Notes: generated by a model not told the origin, from the sequence alone. A stretch of DNA of 64,000 nt from Oligoflexales bacterium (GCA_947479535.1 CANJZQ010000005.1:34680-98679), one strand, 5' to 3'; counted from the stretch's first letter, positions 10,473 through 20,161 are shown. Program-made: numbers and translations.

Positions 10473-11900
10473 ATGAAAGTCCTTTTTTTATCTGTTGGGC
10501 CACGGTCATTATATCGTATCGCACTTTGCTGCGCGGTACTTTTGGATGCGGGCCCAGCGTCTGGAGATTGTCCGTCGGCCATCTATGCCGAGGCTGCCGG
10601 TTTCTTGCGTCCACCGCTCGTTAAAGAACGCATTTTCGCGATTTCGCGGACCACAGCAGGCTGGACCAGCGTTCCACACGATGTCATTGCCCTCAGGTCA
10701 GGCGCGCCCTCCCCCTCGTCAGTGAATCCATTTTTCCCCCAACCCCTTTCGGCGCGCCAGTTCATGGCCGATTTCCAGAACCGGTGGTGGGGGCGACCGT
10801 TGTTTTCCAGGCAGGATATTATCGTGACCCCCGCGTTTGAAGGGGGGTTAAAGGTTTCTCCCCATGAGCTGCGGGCCTTTTCGGTGCGGGCGGGATGCGC
10901 TGGCGGACGTTTGTGGGAGTTGGACCAATCCTCGGTGGCAGTCAGCGGCGCAACGTCTAAACAGTTTCTATACCTGATGGGGTGCCAGAGAGCACCCGAT
11001 GGACTCTCGAAATCGTCCGATAATAATGTGCCTGCTGTGATGTTCGATGCCAAGGCGCTGAAGATTGAAAGCCCCGGCTTCCGTTATCAGATGAACCGCG
11101 GCAATCAAATGCTTTTTGACCGGCTCGAGGCATCTGCCGTAAACGGCCCGATGGAAGTTTTTTTGGAGGATGGAAACTTCGACATCAGGGCGGATTTCAA
11201 AAATTTTTTTTCGATGCACTTCACCTCCGGAAATGTCGGATCCAAGATTGTCGGCAGTCGCAATGGTACGGCTTCGGCTCTGGCCCGACTTAATTTTGAG
11301 TTGAATGTGCTGTTTTTACAGTTGGATCTTCAGTTGAACACAGACCTTCTTTTTTTTCGTGACTCCGTTTTTTTACCGATGATCATGAAGATTCCCCGGG
11401 ACGCATGGAAATACGTTCATCCCGGATCGGGTGTCCTCTACAGCTGGTTTCCTGCTCCCGGGACAAAGGCCGTCGAAGGCTGGATCGACATGCCGCGCCG
11501 CACGATCTTCAAATCAAAGGATGATGTAAAAGCCAGATCACGTGAGGTGATGGCAAGGCACTGCCAGTCTGACGGGATTTGCCGTTTCAGGGCAGCCGTC
11601 GGTCGCGGGCCGGACAACCGGATTGTTGTGATGGAGTTGATTGTTCCCCAAAGCCAGGTCCAGGGCGGTTTCTTTCCACAATATGTTTCTGACGCCGTCT
11701 CCGAGGTCGGCGAACTTGGATGGAGTTGGACTGGGTCAAAATCAAAGAGGCGGCGTGAGGGACTTTATTTCGAGTTGTCGCAATTGGCGAAGGGCGAACA
11801 CGGTTTTGACATCTGGTTGCGCTTGATGCCTGGTGACGGCAATCCGAAATCTGCAAGTTTTTGCCCACCGGGGACCGCGGTGCAGGAGATCCGTCACTAA
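10473..11900 (+). CDS. Hypothetical exported protein
   Basis: Long ORF with N-terminal signal-like segment MKVLFLSVGPRSLYRIALCCAVLLDAGPASGD. Confidence 0.7.
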   Translation: MKVLFLSVGPRSLYRIALCCAVLLDAGPASGDCPSAIYAEAAGFLRPPLVKERIFAISRTTAGWTSVPHDVIALRSGAPSPSSVNPFFPQPLSARQFMADFQNRWWGRPLFSRQDIIVTPAFEGGLKVSPHELRAFSVRAGCAGGRLWELDQSSVAVSGATSKQFLYLMGCQRAPDGLSKSSDNNVPAVMFDAKALKIESPGFRYQMNRGNQMLFDRLEASAVNGPMEVFLEDGNFDIRADFKNFFSMHFTSGNVGSKIVGSRNGTASALARLNFELNVLFLQLDLQLNTDLLFFRDSVFLPMIMKIPRDAWKYVHPGSGVLYSWFPAPGTKAVEGWIDMPRRTIFKSKDDVKARSREVMARHCQSDGICRFRAAVGRGPDNRIVVMELIVPQSQVQGGFFPQYVSDAVSEVGELGWSWTGSKSKRRREGLYFELSQLAKGEHGFDIWLRLMPGDGNPKSASFCPPGTAVQEIRH

Positions 11901-13048
11901 ATCGAAGACGAATCACTTCGCTTAAAATTGCGTTTGTCGTGATCGCTGTAAAAGCGGGTTGCATTGCCGCCGGTTGTCGTTCTCGCTTCATGGAAGGGAT
12001 AGCGGATCAATGCCTCCAAGCCAGGCCGGAATTGATTCCAGTAGGAATCCATTTTTTCTGGTTTGGTTGTTTCAAGCTCAAGGGTGATGGTGGGAATGCT
12101 ACGTTCATTGCCAGCATAGTTCCCCAGGGATCCCGGGTAAAAAGAGTAGTCAACAATCCGGTAATTTCGTGAACTTTCAGATATGTCGCGAACCAGTTTT
12201 TTCGCCTTGGCTTCGCTGTTGGTCAGGGCGCGCGGCAATTGATCGCCAGGGCCATCATAGTCAAGAAAGCCAAGTGGTGCATGGATCGATAAAATTTTGT
12301 CCGGATCAAACTCGTCGATCAATTGGATTTGAAATACGGTTTCAATTTCTGAATTCGGAAAGTGCCCGGGAAAATGGCTCAGGCTTTTTTGGCGCCGTTC
12401 TTCCCACCAGTGTTTGGCCCTTGGATACCAGTCGGTGGTGAAGAAGTTTCGGTTTAGATCAACTCCAAGACGGTTGGTTCTAGTCGGCATTGCATTTGGA
12501 TTGCCCTTGATCCTTAGGAAACCGTCAGGATTCACGAGGGGCGCAATGACGACGTGAATTCCCAGTTTTTCGTAAAGTTCTGGTTTTTCTTGCAGCAGCC
12601 GCGCAAACCGGAAGGCAATGGGGATCGGTGTCAGTTCGTCGGGGTGGACTCCGCCAAGCAACAAGGTGGTCTCTTCACCTGCGCCAAATTCAGCATAGAT
12701 CAGAGGCCTGCCGTCGTTTGATTTCAATCCGGCTTTCCAGGCAACCGATCCGCAAGGGTCTTTTTCCCAGCGAAAGCGCTTGAAGGCTTCGCCCAGTTCG
12801 GCGCACATCCGCGTGATTTCGCTTTTTCCGGCTTGCGCGTCAAAAATAAAGTTTTTTAGCTGACGTGCATTGATGATCGGAATCGGCGCAAAGCCAATTC
12901 CAAGGGGTAGATCGACGGGATTTGATTCAAGGGTAGACGCTTGCGCTTTTAACGGGAGCGCGATCTGGCTCACGACAAGGGCGCTCAAGAGGGCGAGCGA
13001 AAAACTCCTTGCCCGTTTTCTCAAAGCAGTGGCCGCAGTAGATGGCAT
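11897..13048 (-). CDS. Secreted M14-family zinc carboxypeptidase/amidase-like protein
   Basis: Signal peptide; GGVHPDELTPIPIAFRFARLL, NPDGFLRIKGNPNAMPTRTNRLGVDLNRNF, LSIHAPLGFLDYDG, ITLELE. Confidence 0.87.
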   Translation of the reverse strand: MPSTAATALRKRARSFSLALLSALVVSQIALPLKAQASTLESNPVDLPLGIGFAPIPIINARQLKNFIFDAQAGKSEITRMCAELGEAFKRFRWEKDPCGSVAWKAGLKSNDGRPLIYAEFGAGEETTLLLGGVHPDELTPIPIAFRFARLLQEKPELYEKLGIHVVIAPLVNPDGFLRIKGNPNAMPTRTNRLGVDLNRNFFTTDWYPRAKHWWEERRQKSLSHFPGHFPNSEIETVFQIQLIDEFDPDKILSIHAPLGFLDYDGPGDQLPRALTNSEAKAKKLVRDISESSRNYRIVDYSFYPGSLGNYAGNERSIPTITLELETTKPEKMDSYWNQFRPGLEALIRYPFHEARTTTGGNATRFYSDHDKRNFKRSDSSSI

Positions 13049-13556
13049 GCCGCAATTTTTCCCTTACATACCAGCGGTTTTGACAGTTAGGACAACTGTA
13101 AATGTATTTCGCTTCTGGCGCCAGCCTTCTGTGGATATGGACCGCCTGGTCTACCGGAAGCCCCGTCGCCCGAAACTCATTCATTTTCACATAAAACCTG
13201 CGCGTATGCCCAGGATCCAAAAGGCAATCGTAGAGCCAGACGTGAATCAATTCATGAAAGAGCGTGTAGGGAAGAAGTCGTGGATCCCTGGAGAAATAGT
13301 TCAGGTTGAGTTTTATCTTTCGTTCAAAAAGGTACGCCAGGCCAAGTTTTTGCTTCATCCTTGAATTAAAATCGATTTGCACGCCAGGTAGAAGACAGCC
13401 CTCCGGTTGATTCCGGAAAAATGGCATGAAACGGACATAGTAATCATAGGCCAAGGCTTCCAGCGAAGGGCGGTCGATCGTCCTTTCGCCGCACGCTGTA
13501 TCCAACATGGGGTGAAACCACTGGGGCTTCACCCTTTGTACGATTTCCGTGTCCAT
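12927..13556 (-). CDS. SprT-like zinc metalloprotease-family protein
   Basis: HELIHVWLYD (HExxH) and C-terminal CPNC...CGHC zinc ribbon. The ORF extends to 13676; the start is uncertain. Confidence 0.8.
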   Translation of the reverse strand: MDTEIVQRVKPQWFHPMLDTACGERTIDRPSLEALAYDYYVRFMPFFRNQPEGCLLPGVQIDFNSRMKQKLGLAYLFERKIKLNLNYFSRDPRLLPYTLFHELIHVWLYDCLLDPGHTRRFYVKMNEFRATGLPVDQAVHIHRRLAPEAKYIYSCPNCQNRWYVREKLRHAIYCGHCFEKTGKEFFARPLERPCREPDRAPVKSASVYP

Positions 13557-13608
13557 CTTCGTGACTCGAAAAAAACAGGTTTGGAATTGCTTGAGCCAAG
13601 CAAGCCTA

Positions 13609-15957
13609 TCACGAGGGCAGGAAAATTGGCTGACCAAAATGGAGGCCGTCCCAGGCCGGCTGATTGGCGCAGCCAAGGGGTCTTATCTCAATCCCAGACG
13701 GTAAATTTTGACCTTGAAGTTCAGAAGGCAATGTCAGCAATTTTATTTGGGGCCACGCCTTGCGCCAGCTTGCGAGGATGTCGTTCACGGGTGTGCCTGC
13801 CGGGATGGGACAAACCCTGATTTGTGGACCAAATGTGGCGGGCTCTGCATCGAGGGCAACCTGCACAACCGGCATCCCGCGCCCTGGCCAACGCAGCATT
13901 TTTTGACCGAGGCTGCGCAACAGCAGGCCGGCCTGGTGGCGCTCAGGCAAGGCTTCGCCCCAGGCAAACCACCACTGTTTTCGCAGAACCTCCTGAACCT
14001 CATCGGCCAGACGCGCGGCGCTTGAGTCGGGTGGAACAAGGATCCCCAACAAGCGGCTAGACATGCAGCCTTGCTGCATCAAAGAAAAGGTATCTCGCAA
14101 AATTTCTGGCAGGTTTATTTCCAAATTCTGCAGGTCGATCATGCTGACGGCAACGGCCTCGCCATGCCCGATGACTCGGGTCGATTCTGGTACAGAGGCG
14201 CGAATGGCCTCGATGGTGGCGTCGTCTCCAAATGCCATGACGGCATCCCAAACACGATTTTGCGCGGGTATTTTCTGAAATTCCGTTGTCGTGAATTCCG
14301 TTTTATGGAAACGAAATTCCGGGGGCAGCAGTTCAATGTGGACTCCGGCCCCCAAGAGACGAGCGACCAATCTGCAAATGAATGATCCAGGATGGCTTTG
14401 TCCGCGGTTTAGACGGATTGAAACGTCACATCCCGACGCAAGGGCAATGGTCATCGGGTAAACAACCGCCAGGGGATGGCTGTTAGGCGGAATGATGAGA
14501 AGGCTTTTGCCAATGGAGCCGATGCCAGAAGTGGCCAAGCAACTCATCCAGGCATCTTGATTGTGCAAAACCCTGGTGATGCTCACGAGGAGGTCTTCCA
14601 GGGCGAGTTTCGCGGCTTTGCGTGATTCGGTGGCTTGCACCATCGCGTCGAAAGCCTCGTGGCTTTTGATAAACGCCTCGACTGCGCCAAGCACAAGACT
14701 GTTGCCGGGCTGCCTTGAGGAATTGGCGGCTCGCGCAGAAATCTTCACGGGGCGCGGAGTGTTTTCGGTGCCTTCGTGGAGTACTTCTGCCAACAAGGAA
14801 CAACCCTTGAGCGGAGCGGTGTGGGCACGGCCAAGGAGTTCAAAGGAGCCGTCCGCCGCCAATCGCACGACATCTTCAGTGACGATCGGGGCCGGGATGT
14901 CGACACGGTTGAAATCAAAGACGCCAAGCAAGCCAGTTCCACTTCGCGAAGCCGTCATGACCAGGGAGTCGCTGGAATCAGGACCGGGAGGGTTGCCGGC
15001 CAGGCGTTGCTTCAGACCGTCGACAACAAAGGGGATGACGTTTTTCTGAAATCGCAGAACGCCGCGCTCGGGAGCCTGCACCGTATAGGCCGCTGATGCC
15101 AGTTCACTCATCCCGTATTCCGAGATGATGTGGGAGCGAGGAATCCGAAAACCCCTTTCCAGCGAATCAATCAGCCAGGCTTCACTGACCTCTCGAACCT
15201 TGCCTTTGGTTCCACCCGTATAGAAAGCCAGGCTGCCCCGCGGCAAAACCGGCAAAAGACGGCGGTCGATCAAGGGAATAAAGTGAAATGAAGTCCCAAA
15301 AATCCAAACCGGCGAGTCCGATTCTTTTAACAAATTACCGAAATCATTTAGGAAATTCGGTTCCTCGCGAAGCCCGCCGGGAACCTTCAGATAGGCCACC
15401 GGCATGGTTTGGCCGAGCCACTCCACCATTGCAGCAAGGCTGCTTTCGGGCCAGTCTGCCGTTGGCGGAATCAGGCTGATCCCTCTCGCCTTCGGGTCGG
15501 CTCCACGGGATTTGAGAACTTGGGCAAATCCATCGGTGATTGCCGATTGATAGGCCGCCAAACCCGCCTCCGAAAAACTTGACAAGGATCTTCCCTGGGC
15601 GCTGGTGCCGCTGGAACGGAAAATCCGTGCCCCTTCGAAGCTCCCCTGGGCAACGGAGGATACATCTAAGGCTCTGAAAGAGTTGATGTTTATCGCATGG
15701 AAAGGGGTGGATTCCCCGTCCAATTCGAGCCTTGGGAAGAGGCTTGCTGCCCCACCCTCCACGTGGCCCTTCGCATGGGCCAGCAATCGGCGGAGGGCAA
15801 CATCATGGCGTGCAATAAATTCCGCAGGGAGATAAAGTTTGTCGATGTCGTTTATCAAGGTTATAAAAGCCGGATAATCATGAGCAGTGAATACTTTATC
15901 AAACTCGATCACTTCGAAGGTCCTTTGGACCTTCTGCTGCACCTTATTCGCGTGCAC
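13609..15957 (-). CDS. LuxE (acyl-protein synthetase)-like + LuxC (acyl-CoA reductase)-like fusion protein
   Basis: N-half: IFRSSGTSAQGRS, ISEYGMSELASAAY (acyl-adenylate family). C-half: NRGQSHPGSFICRLVARLLGAGVHIELLP, GDDATIEAIRASVP, DTFSLMQQGCMSSRLLGILVP (LuxC-like catalytic Cys region), WDGLHFGQPIF. The start may lie downstream, near 15912 (GTG) or 15858 (TTG). Confidence 0.82.
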   Translation of the reverse strand: MHANKVQQKVQRTFEVIEFDKVFTAHDYPAFITLINDIDKLYLPAEFIARHDVALRRLLAHAKGHVEGGAASLFPRLELDGESTPFHAININSFRALDVSSVAQGSFEGARIFRSSGTSAQGRSLSSFSEAGLAAYQSAITDGFAQVLKSRGADPKARGISLIPPTADWPESSLAAMVEWLGQTMPVAYLKVPGGLREEPNFLNDFGNLLKESDSPVWIFGTSFHFIPLIDRRLLPVLPRGSLAFYTGGTKGKVREVSEAWLIDSLERGFRIPRSHIISEYGMSELASAAYTVQAPERGVLRFQKNVIPFVVDGLKQRLAGNPPGPDSSDSLVMTASRSGTGLLGVFDFNRVDIPAPIVTEDVVRLAADGSFELLGRAHTAPLKGCSLLAEVLHEGTENTPRPVKISARAANSSRQPGNSLVLGAVEAFIKSHEAFDAMVQATESRKAAKLALEDLLVSITRVLHNQDAWMSCLATSGIGSIGKSLLIIPPNSHPLAVVYPMTIALASGCDVSIRLNRGQSHPGSFICRLVARLLGAGVHIELLPPEFRFHKTEFTTTEFQKIPAQNRVWDAVMAFGDDATIEAIRASVPESTRVIGHGEAVAVSMIDLQNLEINLPEILRDTFSLMQQGCMSSRLLGILVPPDSSAARLADEVQEVLRKQWWFAWGEALPERHQAGLLLRSLGQKMLRWPGRGMPVVQVALDAEPATFGPQIRVCPIPAGTPVNDILASWRKAWPQIKLLTLPSELQGQNLPSGIEIRPLGCANQPAWDGLHFGQPIFLPS

Positions 15958-16671
15958 GAGATCGATATTTTTGACATCGACATTTTCAAACTTTCGACCG
16001 AGTACGTCGGCTACCTTCGCCTGATGAAATTTGATGACCTTTCCGATGCGGGTGCCTTCATTGAGATGGCGGCGACCCTGATCGAAATCAAGTCCCGGAT
16101 GCTTCTACCCCAGGACGAGCGCAAGGTCACCAACGAGGACGGTGAGGAAGAAGATCCTGTTCTGGCCCTGCAGCAGCGCCTGATTCAGTACGAGGCCATT
16201 CGAAAAGCCGCGGCGGCTTTGGCCCTGCTGCCTCAGGTTGGTGTAGAAATTCAGACCAACTGGGAATGGCAACGCTTGGAAGAGGTTTTCAAGGACGTGG
16301 AGGCTCCGCTTAAGGGCGACCCCGCCATGCTGGTCGTCATGTACGAACAGATGCTGCAGTCTCTTGGCGATCGCAAAGTCACGCGGGTTGAAGCGCAGCG
16401 TCACATGGTAAGCCTTGAAGAAACCATCGCCCGCATGTCGGCTGATGTTGATGTTTTGCGTTTCGCCTTGTTTCAGGGTTTTTACAACCGGTTTGAATCG
16501 CGCTACGAATTGGTCGTTCACATATTGGCCGTTCTTGAGCTGGCCCGGCAGTTTAAAATGAAGTTTTACCAGCAAGATCTGATGGGTCCGCTGTGGATTT
16601 ACCAGCCGGATTGTGATGTGACCGATCTGCCTTTTCATGAATCCAAAGAGCAAATGATGGTGGAAGCATGA
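15880..16671 (+). CDS. scpA: Segregation and condensation protein A
   Basis: FEGPLDLLLHLIRVHEIDIFDIDI kleisin N-terminus. Confidence 0.95.
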   Translation: MSSEYFIKLDHFEGPLDLLLHLIRVHEIDIFDIDIFKLSTEYVGYLRLMKFDDLSDAGAFIEMAATLIEIKSRMLLPQDERKVTNEDGEEEDPVLALQQRLIQYEAIRKAAAALALLPQVGVEIQTNWEWQRLEEVFKDVEAPLKGDPAMLVVMYEQMLQSLGDRKVTRVEAQRHMVSLEETIARMSADVDVLRFALFQGFYNRFESRYELVVHILAVLELARQFKMKFYQQDLMGPLWIYQPDCDVTDLPFHESKEQMMVEA

Positions 16672-17495
16672 ACGAAGAAGAAGTGTTGAATCAGGAAGTA
16701 TTTCCAGAGGCTTCTCAGGAAGTTTTTCAGGAAGTTTCTGACGAGGAACTTGAGCAAATCAGCCTGCCCCTGGACGAGGGGTTGCGTTTGGATGCCAAGG
16801 TTGAGGCCGTGATTTTTGCATCGCAAAAACCCCTCAAGACGATGGAGATTTTCGATTTGGTCCAAGGGGAAGCCGGGGGCCCGACAACGTTGAAAGACGT
16901 TCAAGAGTGCTTGTCCCAGCTGCTTGAATACTACCGGGACCGTGCCGGGGGCTTCACCCTGCGCTACACGAGGGGTATTGGCTACCAGTTCCAAACGGTG
17001 CCGGCGGCGGCCCCCATTTTGGAGCGTCAGTTTTCCCAGCGTCCCCGGCCGATCAGCCGGGCTGCCCTTGAAACTCTGGCCATCATTGCCTACCGGCAGC
17101 CAGTGACTCGCGCCGAAGTCGAATACATCCGCGGCGTCGATGCCGGCAGTATTGTGAAGAACCTGCTGGAACGAGACTTGATCGCCTGCACGGGCCGCAA
17201 GGAAATCGCCGGTCGCCCGATGGTATTTAGTACCACCCAGGAGTTTTTGAAGGTATTCCAGCTTTCTCATGTGAAGGACCTGCCGACGCTTGAGTCCTTC
17301 CAGCCATCTCACGAAGCCCTGCAAAAGGCCTTGGAGAAACTGGAGCAAGGCGAACAACTAGTTGATGTCGAGGACTATATCGGTGACGAGCCAGGTAGCA
17401 TCCAAATTGAAGCCGCAGACGAAAATGCGGATCCAGAAATTTCTTTCCCAGCAGGAGATCTGCTCCCGCCGGGAGGCGGAGAGGTGGATCTCTGA
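16668..17495 (+). CDS. scpB: Segregation and condensation protein B
   Basis: KVEAVIFASQKPL, ALETLAIIAYRQPVTRAEVEYIRGVDAGSIVKNLLERDLI; ATGA overlap with scpA. Confidence 0.95.
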   Translation: MNEEEVLNQEVFPEASQEVFQEVSDEELEQISLPLDEGLRLDAKVEAVIFASQKPLKTMEIFDLVQGEAGGPTTLKDVQECLSQLLEYYRDRAGGFTLRYTRGIGYQFQTVPAAAPILERQFSQRPRPISRAALETLAIIAYRQPVTRAEVEYIRGVDAGSIVKNLLERDLIACTGRKEIAGRPMVFSTTQEFLKVFQLSHVKDLPTLESFQPSHEALQKALEKLEQGEQLVDVEDYIGDEPGSIQIEAADENADPEISFPAGDLLPPGGGEVDL

Positions 17496-18216
17496 GGGGC
17501 GCATTGAGGTTAATGGCAAGGTCGTGACCAGTGCGACCAGGATGTTCGATCCTGCAGCCGACCGGATTAAAGTTGACGGCAAGTCGGTCAAGATAACGTC
17601 TGTTCCCGCAAGTCCCGACGGCAGCCCAGAAATGCCCCTGGTCTACTGGTTGCTCCACAAACCAGCCGGCCTGGCTCTGGAAAAAAATGCTGCCACGGAC
17701 ACGATCTACCAACTGCCCCGCCTTGCGCGCCTTTCGTTCAAGGTAAAGGTCGCCAGCTCGCTTGGAAAAAATTCGGAAGGGCTTTGCCTTCTGACCAACG
17801 ACGAAGAATTTGCGCAGGCTTTTCGCAATCTGGAAAACCTTGAGCAAACTTTGCTGATCATGACCGATCGTCGCCTTGAAGACGAAGAGATCGCTCAGCT
17901 GATGCCGGCAAAAACCATCGGCCGTCCCCTGATGAAAATGGAATACCGCCACAAGGCCAAACTGGGCGCGACCTATGGCTTTTGGTACTTCGTTCAAGGC
18001 AGCCTTTTCGGGATGAAGCGCAAGCTTGAAGCGGGGCTGAAACGCCTGAAAGTCAGTCCTCACAAGTTTATCCAGTTGTCCCTCGCCGGAGTCGAATTGC
18101 CGGAAGATTTGAAGCCCGGGGACTACGTCCAGCTGCCAGCGGCAGACATCCGCCGGTTGAAAGCAATGACCCGCAAGAAATTACCCAAGGCACCAGGAAA
18201 ACCGCGGAAGGGATAA
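17425..18216 (+). CDS. RsuA/RluB-family pseudouridine synthase-like protein, catalytic motif degenerate
   Basis: S4 domain MRIQKFLSQQEICSRREAERWISEGRIEVNGKVV, YWLLHKPAG, SEGLCLLTNDEEF. The canonical GRLDxxTxGLLLLTND reads SSLGKNSEGLCLLTND. Confidence 0.85.
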   Translation: MRIQKFLSQQEICSRREAERWISEGRIEVNGKVVTSATRMFDPAADRIKVDGKSVKITSVPASPDGSPEMPLVYWLLHKPAGLALEKNAATDTIYQLPRLARLSFKVKVASSLGKNSEGLCLLTNDEEFAQAFRNLENLEQTLLIMTDRRLEDEEIAQLMPAKTIGRPLMKMEYRHKAKLGATYGFWYFVQGSLFGMKRKLEAGLKRLKVSPHKFIQLSLAGVELPEDLKPGDYVQLPAADIRRLKAMTRKKLPKAPGKPRKG

Positions 18217-18221
18217 TCACG

Positions 18222-19199
18222 ATGAAGTTTGCAACCCTTCGAGATGGGACGCGCGATGGCCAACTTGTTGTCGTCAGCCGCGACAACAAACGTTGTCTGG
18301 TCGTGCCTTCAATTGGCAAAACCATGCAGGCCGCCCTTGATGATTGGGACGCAGTGGCCCCGGCCCTTGAGGTTATCTACCGCGACCTCAATAACGACCC
18401 GGCAAAGGGTGAGCCCTTTGATCCCAAAAAGGCACTGTCGCCATTACCTCGCGCTTACGAATGGGTTGATGGGTCAGCCTACATCAATCACATTGCCTTG
18501 GTGCGCAAGGCGCGAGGGGCAGAGCTACCAAAGACTTTGCGAACGGACCCTCTTGTTTATCAGGGCGGGTCGGGAACATTTCTTGCGCCAAATCAGGACA
18601 TTCCCTTGGCGGATGAATCCTGGGGTCTGGATTTTGAATCGGAAGTTTGTGTCGTTCTGGGCGATATCCCGCAAGGCACCAAGGCCAGCGATGCGTCCAA
18701 GTACATCCGCCTTGTCATGATTTGCAATGACGTATCGCTTCGCAATTTGATCCCAGGTGAACTTGAAAAGGGGTTTGGTTTTTTCACAAGCAAGCCGTCA
18801 ACCGCCTTTTCACCGGTCACCGTCACACCGGATGAACTTGGTGAGGCATGGAGGGACGGCCGCGTTCATTTGCCCCTGCACACGTGGTACAACGAAAAAC
18901 TATTTGGTGACCCCAACGCGGGTCCGGAAATGTTTTTCTCTTTTTCTGAATTGATCCAACACATCACTAAGACCCGCTCCTTCACGGCGGGCACGATCAT
19001 TGGATCCGGCACCGTATCCAATGAAGACCGCGCCCGCGGATCCTCCTGCCTTGCCGAGCGCCGGATGATCGAGCAGATCGACACTGGCAAGATCACAACC
19101 CCGTTCATGAAAGTGGGCGACCACGTTGCCATTGAAATGTTTGACAAGAATGGTCATTCCATTTTTGGTCGAATTGATCAGAAGGTAAGTGCCCTATGA
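18222..19199 (+). CDS. Fumarylacetoacetate hydrolase (FAH) family protein
   Basis: LDFESEVCVVLGDIP, FFTSKPSTAFSPVTVTPDELG, GTIIGSGTVSNEDRARGSSCLAERR. Confidence 0.9.
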   Translation: MKFATLRDGTRDGQLVVVSRDNKRCLVVPSIGKTMQAALDDWDAVAPALEVIYRDLNNDPAKGEPFDPKKALSPLPRAYEWVDGSAYINHIALVRKARGAELPKTLRTDPLVYQGGSGTFLAPNQDIPLADESWGLDFESEVCVVLGDIPQGTKASDASKYIRLVMICNDVSLRNLIPGELEKGFGFFTSKPSTAFSPVTVTPDELGEAWRDGRVHLPLHTWYNEKLFGDPNAGPEMFFSFSELIQHITKTRSFTAGTIIGSGTVSNEDRARGSSCLAERRMIEQIDTGKITTPFMKVGDHVAIEMFDKNGHSIFGRIDQKVSAL

Positions 19200-19879
19200 A
19201 AAGCAGGAAAAGTCGGATTTACACGCCTGCGTTCGCAATCTTTTTTGTCTGGGTCGCGCCTTCATTTTTTAGCCAAGCCGCTTTCGCAGCGAAGATCATC
19301 GCCGTGGAAAAGGCCCGGGTGGAAGAGCCTGCCGCGGATTCGGGTTATACCCTGATGGACCGGGTGGAAGAGGCTGTCGAACCCCTGCGCGCCCTTGAGT
19401 ACACGGCAGCAATGGGTTTTGGCAGCAGTGGATTTCAGGGGGCGTTGACCATCGGGTATCTTCTTGGTCCTTACGTCGTCCTCGACACGACTGGATTTTA
19501 TTCCCGCGAATCTGATGAGACGCGCGGATTTAACCTGCGTTCCGGGATCAACACGGATTTAACCCTGCGCCTTGGCCGCCGCACAGGAATCATGGTCCCC
19601 TTTGGTGGGACTGGTGTTGGTTTTGAGCGTTGGGACCAGAACCTGACAGAGGGTTTGACGGACGGTGTCAACGCGCCAATTTCAAAACGAGATGACAACG
19701 CCACCGTCAGCCAGTTTGTTGGCCTGGCCTTTCGCCTCACACCCAATACCCAACTCAAGTTGACTTCGCGCTGGGTGACCTGGCTCGACAATCCTCCGCT
19801 TGATTTGGCCTCTCGCTTTGAGTCGAAACTATCCCGTCGTGAGCGACGCATGGACCTCGGTGTCGGCGTCATTTTCTAA
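19196..19879 (+). CDS. Putative outer-membrane beta-barrel protein
   Basis: Signal peptide; alternating beta-strand pattern; terminal ...RRERRMDLGVGVIF; ATGA overlap with the FAH gene. Confidence 0.6.
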   Translation: MKSRKSRIYTPAFAIFFVWVAPSFFSQAAFAAKIIAVEKARVEEPAADSGYTLMDRVEEAVEPLRALEYTAAMGFGSSGFQGALTIGYLLGPYVVLDTTGFYSRESDETRGFNLRSGINTDLTLRLGRRTGIMVPFGGTGVGFERWDQNLTEGLTDGVNAPISKRDDNATVSQFVGLAFRLTPNTQLKLTSRWVTWLDNPPLDLASRFESKLSRRERRMDLGVGVIF

Positions 19880-19953
19880 GCCGACTCGTAATCCTGCGTC
19901 GGCCCGTCACCTGACCCTGAGTGAAACGAAGGGTAAGGATCCTTTTTCACCCC

Positions 19954-20024
19954 GTCATTCTGAAGCGAAGCGAAGAATCCTTTCTTACGCTGTCATTCTG
20001 AAGCGAAGCGAAGAATCCTTTCTT
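19954..20024 (+). repeat. Two 33-bp direct copies of an intergenic REP-like element
   Basis: GTCATTCTGAAGCGAAGCGAAGAATCCTTTCTT at 19954-19986 and 19992-20024. Confidence 0.85.
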
Positions 20025-20161
20025 CAAATTTTTTTCCATCGCATCCAGGCGGTGCATGGAAAAAATCTTAGACTTATAGGCGCAAAAATTCGCCGATCAC
20101 GCATTGGCCCACTTTGATTTCCCTAAATTGTGACAAATTGCCACCAATTGCCTATTTTTAT

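Noticed and set aside
20029-20066. T-tract/A-tract inverted repeat TTTTTTCCAT...ATGGAAAAAA
   Set aside because: AT-rich stem, bulged, and no T-run after the 3' arm; not convincing as a terminator.
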